From NCBI GenBank assembly GCA_963973975.1, contig CAXBCF010000001.1, positions 181,485-245,484 of the forward strand: a stretch of DNA of 64,000 nucleotides. The letters are read 5' to 3'. This document shows positions 44,511-54,295 of the stretch, one piece after another. The notes under the pieces were generated by a model, which saw nothing but the letters and a program-made list of their open reading frames with translations, was not told the DNA's origin and did no database searches. Origin of the DNA: UBA1494_A sp963973975. GTDB taxonomy: Bacteria > Bacteroidota > Bacteroidia > Flavobacteriales_E > Vicingaceae. The stretch's first letter is position 1; the number at the start of each line of letters is the position of its first letter. A program made the translations under genes and the position numbers.

Positions 44511-45569
44511 TTAACTTCTGCTTTTATTTATTTGCAAAACATCTTCATGCAATTCTTTCCATTCGCTTCGAGTCTTCACAATTTCAATTGCCTGATATAG
44601 AGCTGATCGAAGAGAAGATTCATCAGCAATTCCCTTTCCAGCAATATCAAAAGCAGTCCCATGATCGGGTGAAGTTCTTACAAATGATAAACCAGCTGTA
44701 AAGTTCACTCCACTTCTAAATGAAAGCATTTTTGCAGGAATCAAGCCTTGATCGTGATACATTGCTAAAATACCATCAAAGTTTTTGTAAGCAGCTGATG
44801 CAAAAAATCCATCAGCTGGATATGGCCCGAAAGCTAAAATATCTATTGTTTTTGCTTGCTGTATGGCAGGTAGAATAATGTCCTGCTCTTCTTTTCCCAA
44901 TAAGCCTTGATCGCCTGCATGTGGATTTAAACCCAACAAAGCAATTTTTGGTTTTCGAATACCAAAATCTTCTTTCAAACTTCTGTTAAACAAACTTAAC
45001 TTGCTGAGAATAGATTCTGTAGTAAGCTTTGCTTTTACATCTGAAAGTGGAATATGACCTGTAACTACACCAATTTTGGCATACTCGCTGATCATTAACA
45101 TCAATGATTGATCAACTTTGTCTATTGATTGTAGGTATTCGGTATGTCCAGGAAAAGTAAAATTATCTGACTGAATGGTCTTTTTATTAATTGGAGCAGT
45201 AACAATGGCATCAATGCTTTCAGATTTCAATAATTCTATCGCTGCTTCTAAAGATTTCAAAGCATATGATCCAGCTTCATAGCTTTCTTTGCCAAATTCT
45301 ACCTCAACTGCTTCATCCCAAACTTGTAAAACACTTGGAGATTTACCTTTCACATCTTCAATAGAATTTACATAACTTATATTCAAATCGTTGAAATGAA
45401 ATGTTTTAGCAAGTGATTGAAACAATTGCTTAGAACCAAGAGCAACAGGCTGGCAAAGCTCACAAATTCGATTGTCAGAAAACAATTTTAAGACTAACTC
45501 TGGACCAATTCCGTTAAGATCTCCTACGGTGATTCCAATTCTAATTTTTGAAGAACTTCTCTTTGTCAT
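44511..45569 (-). CDS. pdxA: 4-hydroxythreonine-4-phosphate dehydrogenase
   Basis: 352 residues from ATG at 45569. The N-terminus IRIGITVGDLNGIGPEL is the PdxA hallmark; the metal-binding histidines appear in FPGHTEYL (near residue 138), GVVTGHIPLS and MYHDQGLIPAKM. It oxidises 4-phosphohydroxy-threonine in pyridoxal 5'-phosphate synthesis (DXP-dependent route). An alternative ATG at 45584 adds five residues. It is first in the pdxA-yceD-rpmF run and is divergent from mqnC. Confidence 0.95.
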   Translation of the reverse strand: MTKRSSSKIRIGITVGDLNGIGPELVLKLFSDNRICELCQPVALGSKQLFQSLAKTFHFNDLNISYVNSIEDVKGKSPSVLQVWDEAVEVEFGKESYEAGSYALKSLEAAIELLKSESIDAIVTAPINKKTIQSDNFTFPGHTEYLQSIDKVDQSLMLMISEYAKIGVVTGHIPLSDVKAKLTTESILSKLSLFNRSLKEDFGIRKPKIALLGLNPHAGDQGLLGKEEQDIILPAIQQAKTIDILAFGPYPADGFFASAAYKNFDGILAMYHDQGLIPAKMLSFRSGVNFTAGLSFVRTSPDHGTAFDIAGKGIADESSLRSALYQAIEIVKTRSEWKELHEDVLQINKSRS

Positions 45570-45701
45570 AATCTCAAAATTCATTGTTTGAACAAGTAAT
45601 GAATAAGTCTGTTTTCACTAGCACTTACACACAAATATCCGTAATTTTAATGCCACAAAACTAACACAATTTTAAGGGTTTTGCGCAGTTAACAGAATAG
45701 T

Positions 45702-46826
45702 ATGAATAATACACAACTTTTAAAGAGGGCTTTGAACGGAGAGTTTCTTTCCGCAGAAGAAGGTCAGTACTTATTTGAAAATGCAGCTACAGCAGATTTG
45801 GCTCATATTGCCAACCAGCTTAAAATAGCCAAAAAAGGCAAGGAAGTAGTTACTTGGATCATTGACAGAAACGCAAATACTACAAATGTTTGTATTGCAA
45901 ATTGCAAGTTTTGCAATTTCTTTAGAGTTCCTGGCCATAAAGAAGCATACATTACAACAATTGAACAGTATAAAGAAAAAATTGATGAGTTGATGCGCTA
46001 CGGCGGTGAGCAATTACTCTTACAAGGTGGTCATCACCCTGATTTAGGCTTAAATTATTACTGCGATTTATTTAGTGAATTAAAATCTCTTTATCCAAAT
46101 TTAAAACTCCACGCTTTAGGCCCACCAGAAATTGCACACATATGCAAAATTGAAGGACTGAGCCATACAGAAGTTTTACAAAAATTAAAAAAATCAGGCA
46201 TGGACTCTTTGCCAGGAGCAGGTGCAGAAATTCTAAACGATCGAGTTAGACGTTTAATTTCTAAGGGAAAATGCACAGGGCAAGAATGGCTAGATGTGAT
46301 GAGGGCAGCACATAAATTGAATATAACCACTTCTGCCACAATGATGTTTGGCCACATTGAAACCTTAGAAGAGCGTTTTGAGCATTTAGTTTGGCTGAGA
46401 GAAGTTCAAAGTGAAAAGCCTAAAGAATCTAAAGGATTTCTAGCTTTTATTCCTTGGCCATTTCAAGATGATGGCACGTTGTTAAACCGAGTAAAAGGAA
46501 TTACTAATCAGGTTTCAGCCGATGAATACATCAGAATGATTGCAATTTCTAGAATAATGTTGCCAAATATTGAGAATATTCAAGCAAGTTGGTTAACAGT
46601 TGGAAAAGAAGTAGGTCAAATTTGCCTTCACTCTGGAGCAAATGATATGGGATCTATTATGATAGAAGAAAATGTGGTTTCTGTTGCAGGTGCGCCTCAT
46701 AGATTCACTGCCGACGGGATACAAGATGCGATTAGAGAAGCCGGTTTTAAACCACAACTTAGAACTCAAGAATATGAGTACAGAGAATTACCCGAAAAGA
46801 TTGAGCAACAAGTTATCACTTATTAG
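45702..46826 (+). CDS. mqnC: Cyclic dehypoxanthinyl futalosine synthase
   Basis: 374 residues, a radical SAM enzyme of the futalosine menaquinone pathway. The 4Fe-4S cysteines C64, C68 and C71 lie in CIANCKFCNF. The substrate-side motifs LLQGGHHPDLG, ALGPPEIAHI and SLPGAGAEILNDRVR identify MqnC over the related MqnE. It cyclises dehypoxanthine futalosine. The other mqn genes are not in the window. It is divergent from pdxA and is followed after 12 bp by a CHU_C protein gene. Confidence 0.94.
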   Translation: MNNTQLLKRALNGEFLSAEEGQYLFENAATADLAHIANQLKIAKKGKEVVTWIIDRNANTTNVCIANCKFCNFFRVPGHKEAYITTIEQYKEKIDELMRYGGEQLLLQGGHHPDLGLNYYCDLFSELKSLYPNLKLHALGPPEIAHICKIEGLSHTEVLQKLKKSGMDSLPGAGAEILNDRVRRLISKGKCTGQEWLDVMRAAHKLNITTSATMMFGHIETLEERFEHLVWLREVQSEKPKESKGFLAFIPWPFQDDGTLLNRVKGITNQVSADEYIRMIAISRIMLPNIENIQASWLTVGKEVGQICLHSGANDMGSIMIEENVVSVAGAPHRFTADGIQDAIREAGFKPQLRTQEYEYRELPEKIEQQVITY

Positions 46827-46838
46827 CGTCTAAAGTGT

Positions 46839-49490
46839 ATGAAGATGAAATTTAGTCTTACTTTCATTCTCTCATTCTTGCTCCAGCAATTCTTATTTGC
46901 AACACATAATAAGGCTGGCGACATTACTTTTCGACATATTGTAGGCTTAACTTATGAAATCACGATTACTATTTTTGCAGATGCAGAAAGCCCTGCAATA
47001 AGTAGAAAAGAAATTTGGTTAAGTAGAGGCGACAATACGCCATTAGATACCATCCAAGTTTTAAGTGAAACCAGGTCCTCTAATAATTTAAAACGTATAT
47101 GGAAAACTACACATACCTACCCGGGACCGGGTTCTTATCGTTTAAGAATAGAAGATCCAAATAGAAATGGAGGTGTAGATAATATTGTCAATTCTGTTAA
47201 TGTTCCTTTTGTTCTTGAAACGGTTCTAAGAATTAGTCCATTTTTAAATCAATCAAATAATAGTCCTCTTCTTCGAAATGACCCTATAGACAATGCCTGT
47301 GCTGGTGTTACTTTCGTATACAATCCTGGAGCTTTTGATTTAGATGGTGATTCACTTGCTTACGAACTTGCTCCAAGTTTAGGAGTTGATGGCCAATTAG
47401 CTCCTGGCTACACTTTCCCCCCTGCATCAAATAGCTTAACCGTTAATCCTTTAAACGGAGATTTAATTTGGGATGTTCCAAATCAACTTGGTTTATACAA
47501 TGTTGCTATTTTAATAAAAGAATATCGAAACAATGTTTTAATAAGCTCTGTATTAAGGGATTTACAAATAGGAGTTACTCCTGGTTGCGATAATCAACCT
47601 CCAATTATTTCTTCGCAAAACCTAGCTTGTGTGATTGCTGGCAAAACATTGAGTATTCCGATAATAGGATCAGATCAAAATGTAACAGACAGGGTAACAA
47701 TAACTGCCACAGGAGAAGTTTTAGAACCCCCTATTAACAATAGAACAAATTTTAATACAGGACCAGTTGGTAATCCTACAAATGCATCGTTTTTATGGAA
47801 TACAAACTGTACCGATGTTCGTAAAGACTTGTATAATCTTAGTCTTCGAGCGGAAGATAATGGGATTATTAGAGGCTCTATCAACCTAGTTAACTTTAAA
47901 ACCATTGGAATTCGAGTTATTGCCCCTTCACCTGAAAATTTCACACTTAGTCCTATTGGTAATTCCATTGAGCTGTCATGGACAAATGGTAATTGTCAAA
48001 ATGCTATTGGATATTACCTTTACAGGCGATTAGACTCCTCTGGATATATTTCAGATAGTTGTGATTCGGGTGTCCCTCAAGGAATTGGCTATGAAAAAAT
48101 AACTACTATCATCAACACTAATACTACAAACTTTCTAGATGATAATAATGGACTTGGGCTCATCCCTGGTCAAACATATTGCTACCTCATTACTTCTTTC
48201 TTTGAAGACGGTGATGAAAGTATAGCATCAGTTGAAATTTGTGGTAAAGTACCAAAAATTGTTCCGGTTATTACAAATATCAGTGTAAATAAAACAGATG
48301 AAAACACAGGTGAAATTAATTTAAGTTGGTCTCCTCCTGACTCGTTTGATAGTATCAACTTACCTCCTCCATATCGCTATTTAATCTCTTCTTTCCCTGC
48401 TCAAAACGGTAATAAGAATTTAACATTCCCAACTGTCAATCAAGAATTTTTTGTTGATTCTACTTCATCTTTGAATGATACTATTTTCTTAGTAACAAAT
48501 TTAAACACATTAAGAGAAAGACACTTTTATAGAATTAAATTAATCAGTTTAGGAAATGGTAGACAATTTGTCGGACAATCAGCTATTGCATCTTCAATTT
48601 TCCTTAATATAAACCAAACTGATGAATTACTTCAGCTTAAATGGCAAGCAAGTACTCCTTGGAAAAATACAATTTATACTATATACCGAAAGAACCCTAC
48701 TTCTTTGACTTTTGACTTAATTACTACTACAAGTAATTTAAATTATGACGATACTACAGTAGTTAATGGCTTAGAATATTGTTATTTCATTGAATCGGAG
48801 GGCGAGTATCAGCTCAATTCTGTAGCAAATCCAATTATTAACCTTTCTCAAATCAATTGTGCTATTCCAATAGATAACATCCCACCTTGTCCACCAATAC
48901 TTGAAGCTGAGTCAAATTGTGAACTTGAAAAATTAATACTTAAATGGGTGAATCAACTTAATGAATGTTCTGAAGACGTAGCATCATATTCAATTTATCG
49001 CTCCAAAAAGAGAAACAGTGAAATGGAGTTGATTGGAATAACTAATTCTCCGACTGAAACAATATATAATGATTTTACTAAAGGAGAAACCGCTGGATGT
49101 TATGTTGTTACAGCAACCGATTCTGCGGGGAATGAAAGTATTTTTAGCAATAAAATCTGTATTGACTTTTGTCCCATTTATGAATTACCGAACGTATTCA
49201 CTCCAAACGGTGATGGTTTTAACGACTTATTTATCCCAATTCAACCTTACAGAGATATAGATTCTATCGATTTAGTTATTTTCAATCGTTGGGGGGAAGA
49301 AGTTTTTAAAACTAAGAATCCTGCAATAGAGTGGAATGGTGTCAATAAAAATAGCGACGAACCTGTTAATGATGGAGTTTATTTTTATGTTTGCTTTGTG
49401 TATGAAAAAAATCTAGACTTAACACCTGAGCCACGAATCATAAAAAGCACACTGACTATCATCGATTCAAAACAACATATTAAAAATTAA
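46839..49490 (+). CDS. Large gliding-motility-associated (CHU_C) surface protein with fibronectin-like repeats
   Basis: 883 residues with a signal peptide (MKMKFSLTFILSFLLQQFLFAT) and HNKAGDITFRHIVGLTYEITITIF, an N-terminal pattern typical of a Bacteroidota family. Fibronectin III-like repeats cover about residues 365-780 (several SNYYLY/YSIYR-type segments), and the C-terminal CHU_C domain starts near residue 782 (LPNVFTPNGDGFNDLF to DGVYFYVCFVYEK). It should be exported by T9SS as a type B substrate and act at the surface in adhesion or motility; the ligand is unknown. It is 6 bp upstream of ribE, so it may share its transcript. Confidence 0.88.
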   Translation: MKMKFSLTFILSFLLQQFLFATHNKAGDITFRHIVGLTYEITITIFADAESPAISRKEIWLSRGDNTPLDTIQVLSETRSSNNLKRIWKTTHTYPGPGSYRLRIEDPNRNGGVDNIVNSVNVPFVLETVLRISPFLNQSNNSPLLRNDPIDNACAGVTFVYNPGAFDLDGDSLAYELAPSLGVDGQLAPGYTFPPASNSLTVNPLNGDLIWDVPNQLGLYNVAILIKEYRNNVLISSVLRDLQIGVTPGCDNQPPIISSQNLACVIAGKTLSIPIIGSDQNVTDRVTITATGEVLEPPINNRTNFNTGPVGNPTNASFLWNTNCTDVRKDLYNLSLRAEDNGIIRGSINLVNFKTIGIRVIAPSPENFTLSPIGNSIELSWTNGNCQNAIGYYLYRRLDSSGYISDSCDSGVPQGIGYEKITTIINTNTTNFLDDNNGLGLIPGQTYCYLITSFFEDGDESIASVEICGKVPKIVPVITNISVNKTDENTGEINLSWSPPDSFDSINLPPPYRYLISSFPAQNGNKNLTFPTVNQEFFVDSTSSLNDTIFLVTNLNTLRERHFYRIKLISLGNGRQFVGQSAIASSIFLNINQTDELLQLKWQASTPWKNTIYTIYRKNPTSLTFDLITTTSNLNYDDTTVVNGLEYCYFIESEGEYQLNSVANPIINLSQINCAIPIDNIPPCPPILEAESNCELEKLILKWVNQLNECSEDVASYSIYRSKKRNSEMELIGITNSPTETIYNDFTKGETAGCYVVTATDSAGNESIFSNKICIDFCPIYELPNVFTPNGDGFNDLFIPIQPYRDIDSIDLVIFNRWGEEVFKTKNPAIEWNGVNKNSDEPVNDGVYFYVCFVYEKNLDLTPEPRIIKSTLTIIDSKQHIKN

Positions 49491-49496
49491 CCATTA

Positions 49497-50084
49497 ATGT
49501 TTACAGGTATTATTGAAAAGCTTGGAGAAGTAAAAAAAATTACTCCAGAAGGTACTAATCTTCGATTTGAAATTGCGTCATCTTTATATACTGAATTAAA
49601 AGTTGATCAAAGCCTATCCCATAATGGTGTATGTTTGACAGTTGAAAAAATAAATAGCAATACTTATGAAGTTGTTGCAGTTAAAGAAACTTTGAATAAA
49701 AGCAACTTAGCTACTTTGCAAAATGGCAGCCTTGTAAATCTAGAGCGATGTATGCAAATGAACGGCCGACTAGACGGACACATAGTTCAAGGACATGTTG
49801 ACGAAACAGCTATTTTAGATTCTTTAAAAGAGGAAAAAGGTAGCTGGTTATTTACTTTTCAACTTAAAAATCCAAGCCCATTAACTGTTGAAAAAGGATC
49901 GATTTGTATCAATGGGATTAGTCTAACCTTATTTGATATCAAGGATGATAAATTTAGTGTGACTATAATCCCATATACTTACGAGCATACCAACTTAAAA
50001 GAATTAAAAATTGGAAATCAGGTAAATATTGAATTTGATATTATTGGAAAATACATTCAAAGAATGCAAACATTAAAAAACTAG
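49497..50084 (+). CDS. ribE: Riboflavin synthase, alpha subunit
   Basis: 195 residues made of two homologous beta-barrels: MFTGIIEKLGEVKKI with SHNGVCLTVEKI in the first, and GHIVQGHVDETA with KGSICINGISLTLFD in the second. It dismutates 6,7-dimethyl-8-ribityllumazine to riboflavin. The length is normal. Its TAG stop directly abuts the TAG of metF on the opposite strand (TAGCTA at 50082-50087). No riboswitch of the FMN type is seen upstream. Confidence 0.95.
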   Translation: MFTGIIEKLGEVKKITPEGTNLRFEIASSLYTELKVDQSLSHNGVCLTVEKINSNTYEVVAVKETLNKSNLATLQNGSLVNLERCMQMNGRLDGHIVQGHVDETAILDSLKEEKGSWLFTFQLKNPSPLTVEKGSICINGISLTLFDIKDDKFSVTIIPYTYEHTNLKELKIGNQVNIEFDIIGKYIQRMQTLKN

Positions 50085-51038
50085 CTAAAAAACAGCTTTC
50101 GCGATTTTGCTAACGGTTTTAGATTTTCCCATGGTATAATAGTGTAAGCAAGGAACACCACTCTCAATTAATTCTTTAGACTGCTGAATAGCCCACTCAG
50201 TTCCAACTTCTTTTATCTGATCATCCGTTTTACATTTTTCTAATTCGTCAGTTAAATCAGAAGGCAAATCAATGTTAAAGAATTTTGGTAGAAAGGTAGT
50301 GTGTCTCATTGATTCAATTGGCTTAATTCCCGGTATGATAGGAACTTTAATCCCTTCAGCTCTACAAGCATCAACAAATTGAAAAAATTTTGCATTGTCA
50401 AAGAATAATTGTGTCACAACATAATGCGCTCCAGCATCAATTTTTTCTTTAAGCCTTCGAATATCTGCTTTCATGTTTGGTGACTCGAAATGTTTTTCTG
50501 GATAGCCTGCAACTCCAATTGAGAAATTGGTAGGAGTGGCATTCTCAATATTCTCGTCGATGTAATTTCCTTTATTTAAATCCACAATTTGTCGAACTAA
50601 ATCTACTGCATATTCGTTACCCCCAATTTCAGGAATAAAATGCGACTCCGTTTTAATTGGATCACCTCGTAAAGCTAGTACATTATCGATTCCAAGAAAA
50701 TGTAAATCAATTAGAGCATTTTCAGTTTCTTCTTTTGTAAAACCCCCACAAATAAGGTGAGGAATTGCTTCAATATCATATTTATTCATAATAGCTGCAC
50801 AAATCCCAACAGTACCAGGTCGCTTTTTTATTGCTATTTTCTCTAAAAACCCTTTTTCTCTTTTCTTGTAAATAAACTCTTCTCGATGATAAGTTACATT
50901 TACAAATGCGGGTTTTACCTCCAATAACGGATCTATCCCATCATAAATAGATTGAATACTTCTGCCCTTTAAAGGAGGAAGAATTTCAAAAGAAAATAAA
51001 GTTTGTTTGGTATTGATTAAACGTTCTATAACTCTCAA
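50085..51038 (-). CDS. metF: Methylenetetrahydrofolate reductase
   Basis: 317 residues, a TIM-barrel flavoenzyme that reduces 5,10-methylene-THF to 5-methyl-THF, the methyl donor for MetH. Family motifs are FEILPPLKG, VNVTYHREE, LALRGDPIK, the FAD-site Gly-rich SIGVAGYPEKH and YVVTQLFFDN. Unlike metH, it has no SAM riboswitch: the 88 bp to the CHU_C gene hold only a terminator. It is convergent with ribE with zero spacing. Confidence 0.95.
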   Translation of the reverse strand: MRVIERLINTKQTLFSFEILPPLKGRSIQSIYDGIDPLLEVKPAFVNVTYHREEFIYKKREKGFLEKIAIKKRPGTVGICAAIMNKYDIEAIPHLICGGFTKEETENALIDLHFLGIDNVLALRGDPIKTESHFIPEIGGNEYAVDLVRQIVDLNKGNYIDENIENATPTNFSIGVAGYPEKHFESPNMKADIRRLKEKIDAGAHYVVTQLFFDNAKFFQFVDACRAEGIKVPIIPGIKPIESMRHTTFLPKFFNIDLPSDLTDELEKCKTDDQIKEVGTEWAIQQSKELIESGVPCLHYYTMGKSKTVSKIAKAVF

Positions 51039-51061
51039 TGCAATAATTTTAGCTAATTATT

Positions 51062-51098
51062 AAAAAAACCAGAGGCCTTTCATAGATGAAAGACCTCC
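51062..51098 (-). terminator. Intrinsic terminator after the CHU_C gene
   Basis: Read on the minus strand, GAGGUCUUUCA pairs with UGAAAGGCCUC (one U-G) and is followed by GG and seven U residues, just after the stop at 51127. The G-U pair on this strand shows it serves the minus-strand gene. It should isolate metF from readthrough. Confidence 0.85.
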
Positions 51099-51126
51099 GA
51101 CAAAATTAAAGAATTTGTACTTTATT

Positions 51127-54120
51127 TTATCTAATTATGGTCACTGTTCCTTTAAGAATTCCTTGAGACTCATCATTAACATCTAAGACATAAAAATAAG
51201 TACCATCAGGATAATCTTCTCCATCCCAATCATTCCTATAGTTCTCATTTTCATAGATTAACTTACCCCAGCGATTATAAATTTGGAGTAAACTTCCCGG
51301 ATACACTTCTAATAAATCAAATCTTAATAGATCATTAATTCCATCATTATTAGGTGTAAAAATATTGACAGGCTTAACTATAACATTACATGCATCAGCT
51401 AAAGCTATAGGTCCATAACGACAATCAGACTCTTCATCAACTTCTGTGTTAACTCCTCTAATTTCAATTCGAATTTGAGCTCCAACAGTAGTGTGCTCTA
51501 ATGCATTAGTAGTTTTCTTCCAAGGACCAACATTGTCTAAAGAATCAATTTCTCTAACCTGAAAATCTTCTGCCCCAAACAATGGAGGTGTATAAAATAT
51601 TTGTTCTACATTGTTATTCTTCCAAGTTACTTGAGAGCAAACTGGCTCTGGTATTCCAAGTGAATCAGCAACATTTACAAAAATTGAGTCTTCTCCGAAA
51701 CAAGTAGTAGTTTCTGTGTTCTTAGTTACTTTCAATTTATACATTCCTCTTCTAGTAATCATCATCGAGAAAGAATCTGCTTCAGGAATTAATTGATCAT
51801 CTATAAACCACTCATAATCCATACTATCTGGAAGTAAATATTCAAAGCTATTGCTAAGTAAATATTGGTCTCCCGGACAAATAATCGTGTCTTTTCTTCC
51901 AGGACCAATATCAACTTTAACTTCTGTTTTTCTAACTGTAAAAATTGTTTCATCAATGCAGCCGTTAGGAAATTCTACTTGTGAACGTATGTAAAATGTA
52001 TTACCAACACCAAAACCTACAGAAGCAACATCTAATTTATCATTTTTAACGTTTGTATTTGACTCCCCCCCTGTTCTTATCCAATCCGGAGAATCACTTG
52101 TTCCATCGTTATTATCGGGAACAGGAGCACCAGGACGAAGATAGTCCCAAAGAAATCTAACTGCATTGTGTTTATTAGTCATCGAATCTAGATTGATAAT
52201 TGGCCAAGGTTCTCTAGCACATAAATCATAAGATCTTGGTTCTATAGGAGGAGCAACTTTAAAATCTACTACGATTTCATCATCATCATAACAAAAGGCA
52301 TCATACCTAACACCGTTAAAAGTATAACCATAATCTAAACCTATCCCTACTTTCCAAAAACCAATTGGATAATCTTTTAGTCCCGTTGGATCAACAGGAA
52401 TTGGAATATCAAACATCCCATCTCTCGGAAAAGAATCTATTGGGGCATTGGGATCTCGTTGAATAAATTGGTAAGTAAATAATTTTGCATTAGCAAAACT
52501 TTTCCCTTGTCCTTGGAGCGTGTATAAGGTAAAAGGAGAATCTGCAGGGTCGCAAAATAAAACAGGTGCATCACCATCTTGAAATACAAACTCAAAATCA
52601 TCCTCATTAATAAATACAGGTATTGCTACTGACCCCTCCTCCAGTTCAAATCCACATCGATTAAATAGTCCATCTGGTTTTCTATTTGGTTTTGGGAATA
52701 AGGTATAATTCCCTGGACCTATTCCATCTCTTGTAGAAGAAGTAAATAAGTAAACCCTGAACTTAGTAAATTGTCCTGTAGCATCACAATTTAGAGGAAT
52801 GATTGAGTCTATCCCTATTCCATTATCATCAATTGGCATATTAGGAGTACCTCTAAATAAACTCAACCATTTAGGATCTTCTAAGGCATCACTGCAAAGC
52901 ATTGGTTCTGTCATAGTAAAATCAAGCGTTGTTGACGCACAGCCAAACTCCCATGCATTTTCAGTTAAGTTAAAAGTCTCCGATTCAAATTCCGGCAATC
53001 GATTATCACACTGTCGATCAATAATAAATCGCATTTGACGATAAGTTTCATTTATTACATACTCTTCTTCTCTAAGAATATCAGTAGAATCTGCAGAAGT
53101 TGGACAATTTCCTGATAAACATCTAGTTTCTACATAATACCTTTTCCTAATTTCTCTAACAATAAATGTAACTGCAGCTGTGAAATTATTTATACCGAAT
53201 GGCAATTGAGGTGTAAATGAAAATACTCCTGTTTGACCATTAAAAGAAGTAATGTTTACACTAGGAAAAGAGGGCACAGGAAAAGGTGCTTGTGAGCTAT
53301 ATCCAGGTTCATAATTGACTGCTGCTTCATTAGCGCTACGAGTGCTTGTTAGAACAAAAGATAGCCTATCTCTTATAATTTCTTTTGGTCCTGAAGGGTT
53401 ATTAAAATTAACAGGCACTTCAAATACATCAGGATCTCTCACCAATAAACGATACTCGTAAGATTTATTGTTACAAAAAGTTTCAAGTACATCAGGAAAA
53501 TCCCATTTAGCAGCATAATTAATATCTGAATTTATTTTTTTAAAGTTGGGCTCGGGATCACCCAATACATTTGCTCTAGTTTGAACTGTATCACAAAACC
53601 TATTATTGATGACAGTTTTCATAAAAAACTTCTGCTCTCTAGCTATATTTTCAGTGAGAGGTGAATGAAAATTTAGACCTCCTAATCTCCCTGTATTTAA
53701 AAGCACTCCATTATAAACAATCCATCTTCCAGGTTCTGGAACTGTAATTTTTCCTTTATACCATCTCCCTTCGGTACAAGCCGGATTTGATCGAATACAA
53801 ATATTTTCCTGAATTCCTCTGTCCTCAAATTCGGATAATATAAAATTATAATTTTCTGTAACTACATTAATTCCAGAACCTGTCTGCCTATACACACCAA
53901 TTGTTCTGGTATCTGAAAAAGGAAAAGGTAGGCAATCTCTGTATACTTTGTAAACAACATTATACACAATTGGATCTCCACATTCTCTCCCAATATTTGA
54001 CTCAGGATCATAATCAACTACTATTTCACCTCCTGCAAACGATTCTCCCTGAGCCATTGTGTGAGAAGTAAAGACTGATATAACAATGGATAAAACTAGA
54101 AAAGAAATAATTTTTTTCAT
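51127..54120 (-). CDS. Large gliding-motility-associated (CHU_C) surface protein
   Basis: 997 residues with a signal peptide (MKKIISFLVLSIVISVFTSHTMAQ) and GGEIVVDYDPES next, then several beta-sandwich-like regions with scattered Cys (a CDTVQTRANVLG-type start near residue 170) and a PKD-like segment around residues 765-830 (CPGDQYLLSNSFEYLLPDS). The CHU_C domain begins near residue 915 (VNIFTPNNDGINDLLRF to DGTYFYVLDVNDES). It is a predicted T9SS cargo of unknown ligand. I chose ATG at 54120, which opens the signal peptide, over an ATG 69 nt upstream. It is followed by a terminator. Confidence 0.9.
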   Translation of the reverse strand: MKKIISFLVLSIVISVFTSHTMAQGESFAGGEIVVDYDPESNIGRECGDPIVYNVVYKVYRDCLPFPFSDTRTIGVYRQTGSGINVVTENYNFILSEFEDRGIQENICIRSNPACTEGRWYKGKITVPEPGRWIVYNGVLLNTGRLGGLNFHSPLTENIAREQKFFMKTVINNRFCDTVQTRANVLGDPEPNFKKINSDINYAAKWDFPDVLETFCNNKSYEYRLLVRDPDVFEVPVNFNNPSGPKEIIRDRLSFVLTSTRSANEAAVNYEPGYSSQAPFPVPSFPSVNITSFNGQTGVFSFTPQLPFGINNFTAAVTFIVREIRKRYYVETRCLSGNCPTSADSTDILREEEYVINETYRQMRFIIDRQCDNRLPEFESETFNLTENAWEFGCASTTLDFTMTEPMLCSDALEDPKWLSLFRGTPNMPIDDNGIGIDSIIPLNCDATGQFTKFRVYLFTSSTRDGIGPGNYTLFPKPNRKPDGLFNRCGFELEEGSVAIPVFINEDDFEFVFQDGDAPVLFCDPADSPFTLYTLQGQGKSFANAKLFTYQFIQRDPNAPIDSFPRDGMFDIPIPVDPTGLKDYPIGFWKVGIGLDYGYTFNGVRYDAFCYDDDEIVVDFKVAPPIEPRSYDLCAREPWPIINLDSMTNKHNAVRFLWDYLRPGAPVPDNNDGTSDSPDWIRTGGESNTNVKNDKLDVASVGFGVGNTFYIRSQVEFPNGCIDETIFTVRKTEVKVDIGPGRKDTIICPGDQYLLSNSFEYLLPDSMDYEWFIDDQLIPEADSFSMMITRRGMYKLKVTKNTETTTCFGEDSIFVNVADSLGIPEPVCSQVTWKNNNVEQIFYTPPLFGAEDFQVREIDSLDNVGPWKKTTNALEHTTVGAQIRIEIRGVNTEVDEESDCRYGPIALADACNVIVKPVNIFTPNNDGINDLLRFDLLEVYPGSLLQIYNRWGKLIYENENYRNDWDGEDYPDGTYFYVLDVNDESQGILKGTVTIIR

Positions 54121-54295
54121 AAATTCAAATTTATAGTGCTTTAAAAAAAGCCGAAGCGTAAAGTAACATAAAAAAACTCTTTTCAACAAAAGAATTTTAC
54201 GCTCTATTGACGCTAAACTTATTTATAAGGTTGCATCATTTAGTTTCAAAATGTAGCACTTGAAAAGATTAATTTTACACTTTAGAAAATTAAGA

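Noticed and set aside
51039..51126. Possible SAM riboswitch before metF
   Set aside because: Only a terminator and an AT-rich stretch are present; none of the S-box core motifs seen before metH occur here.
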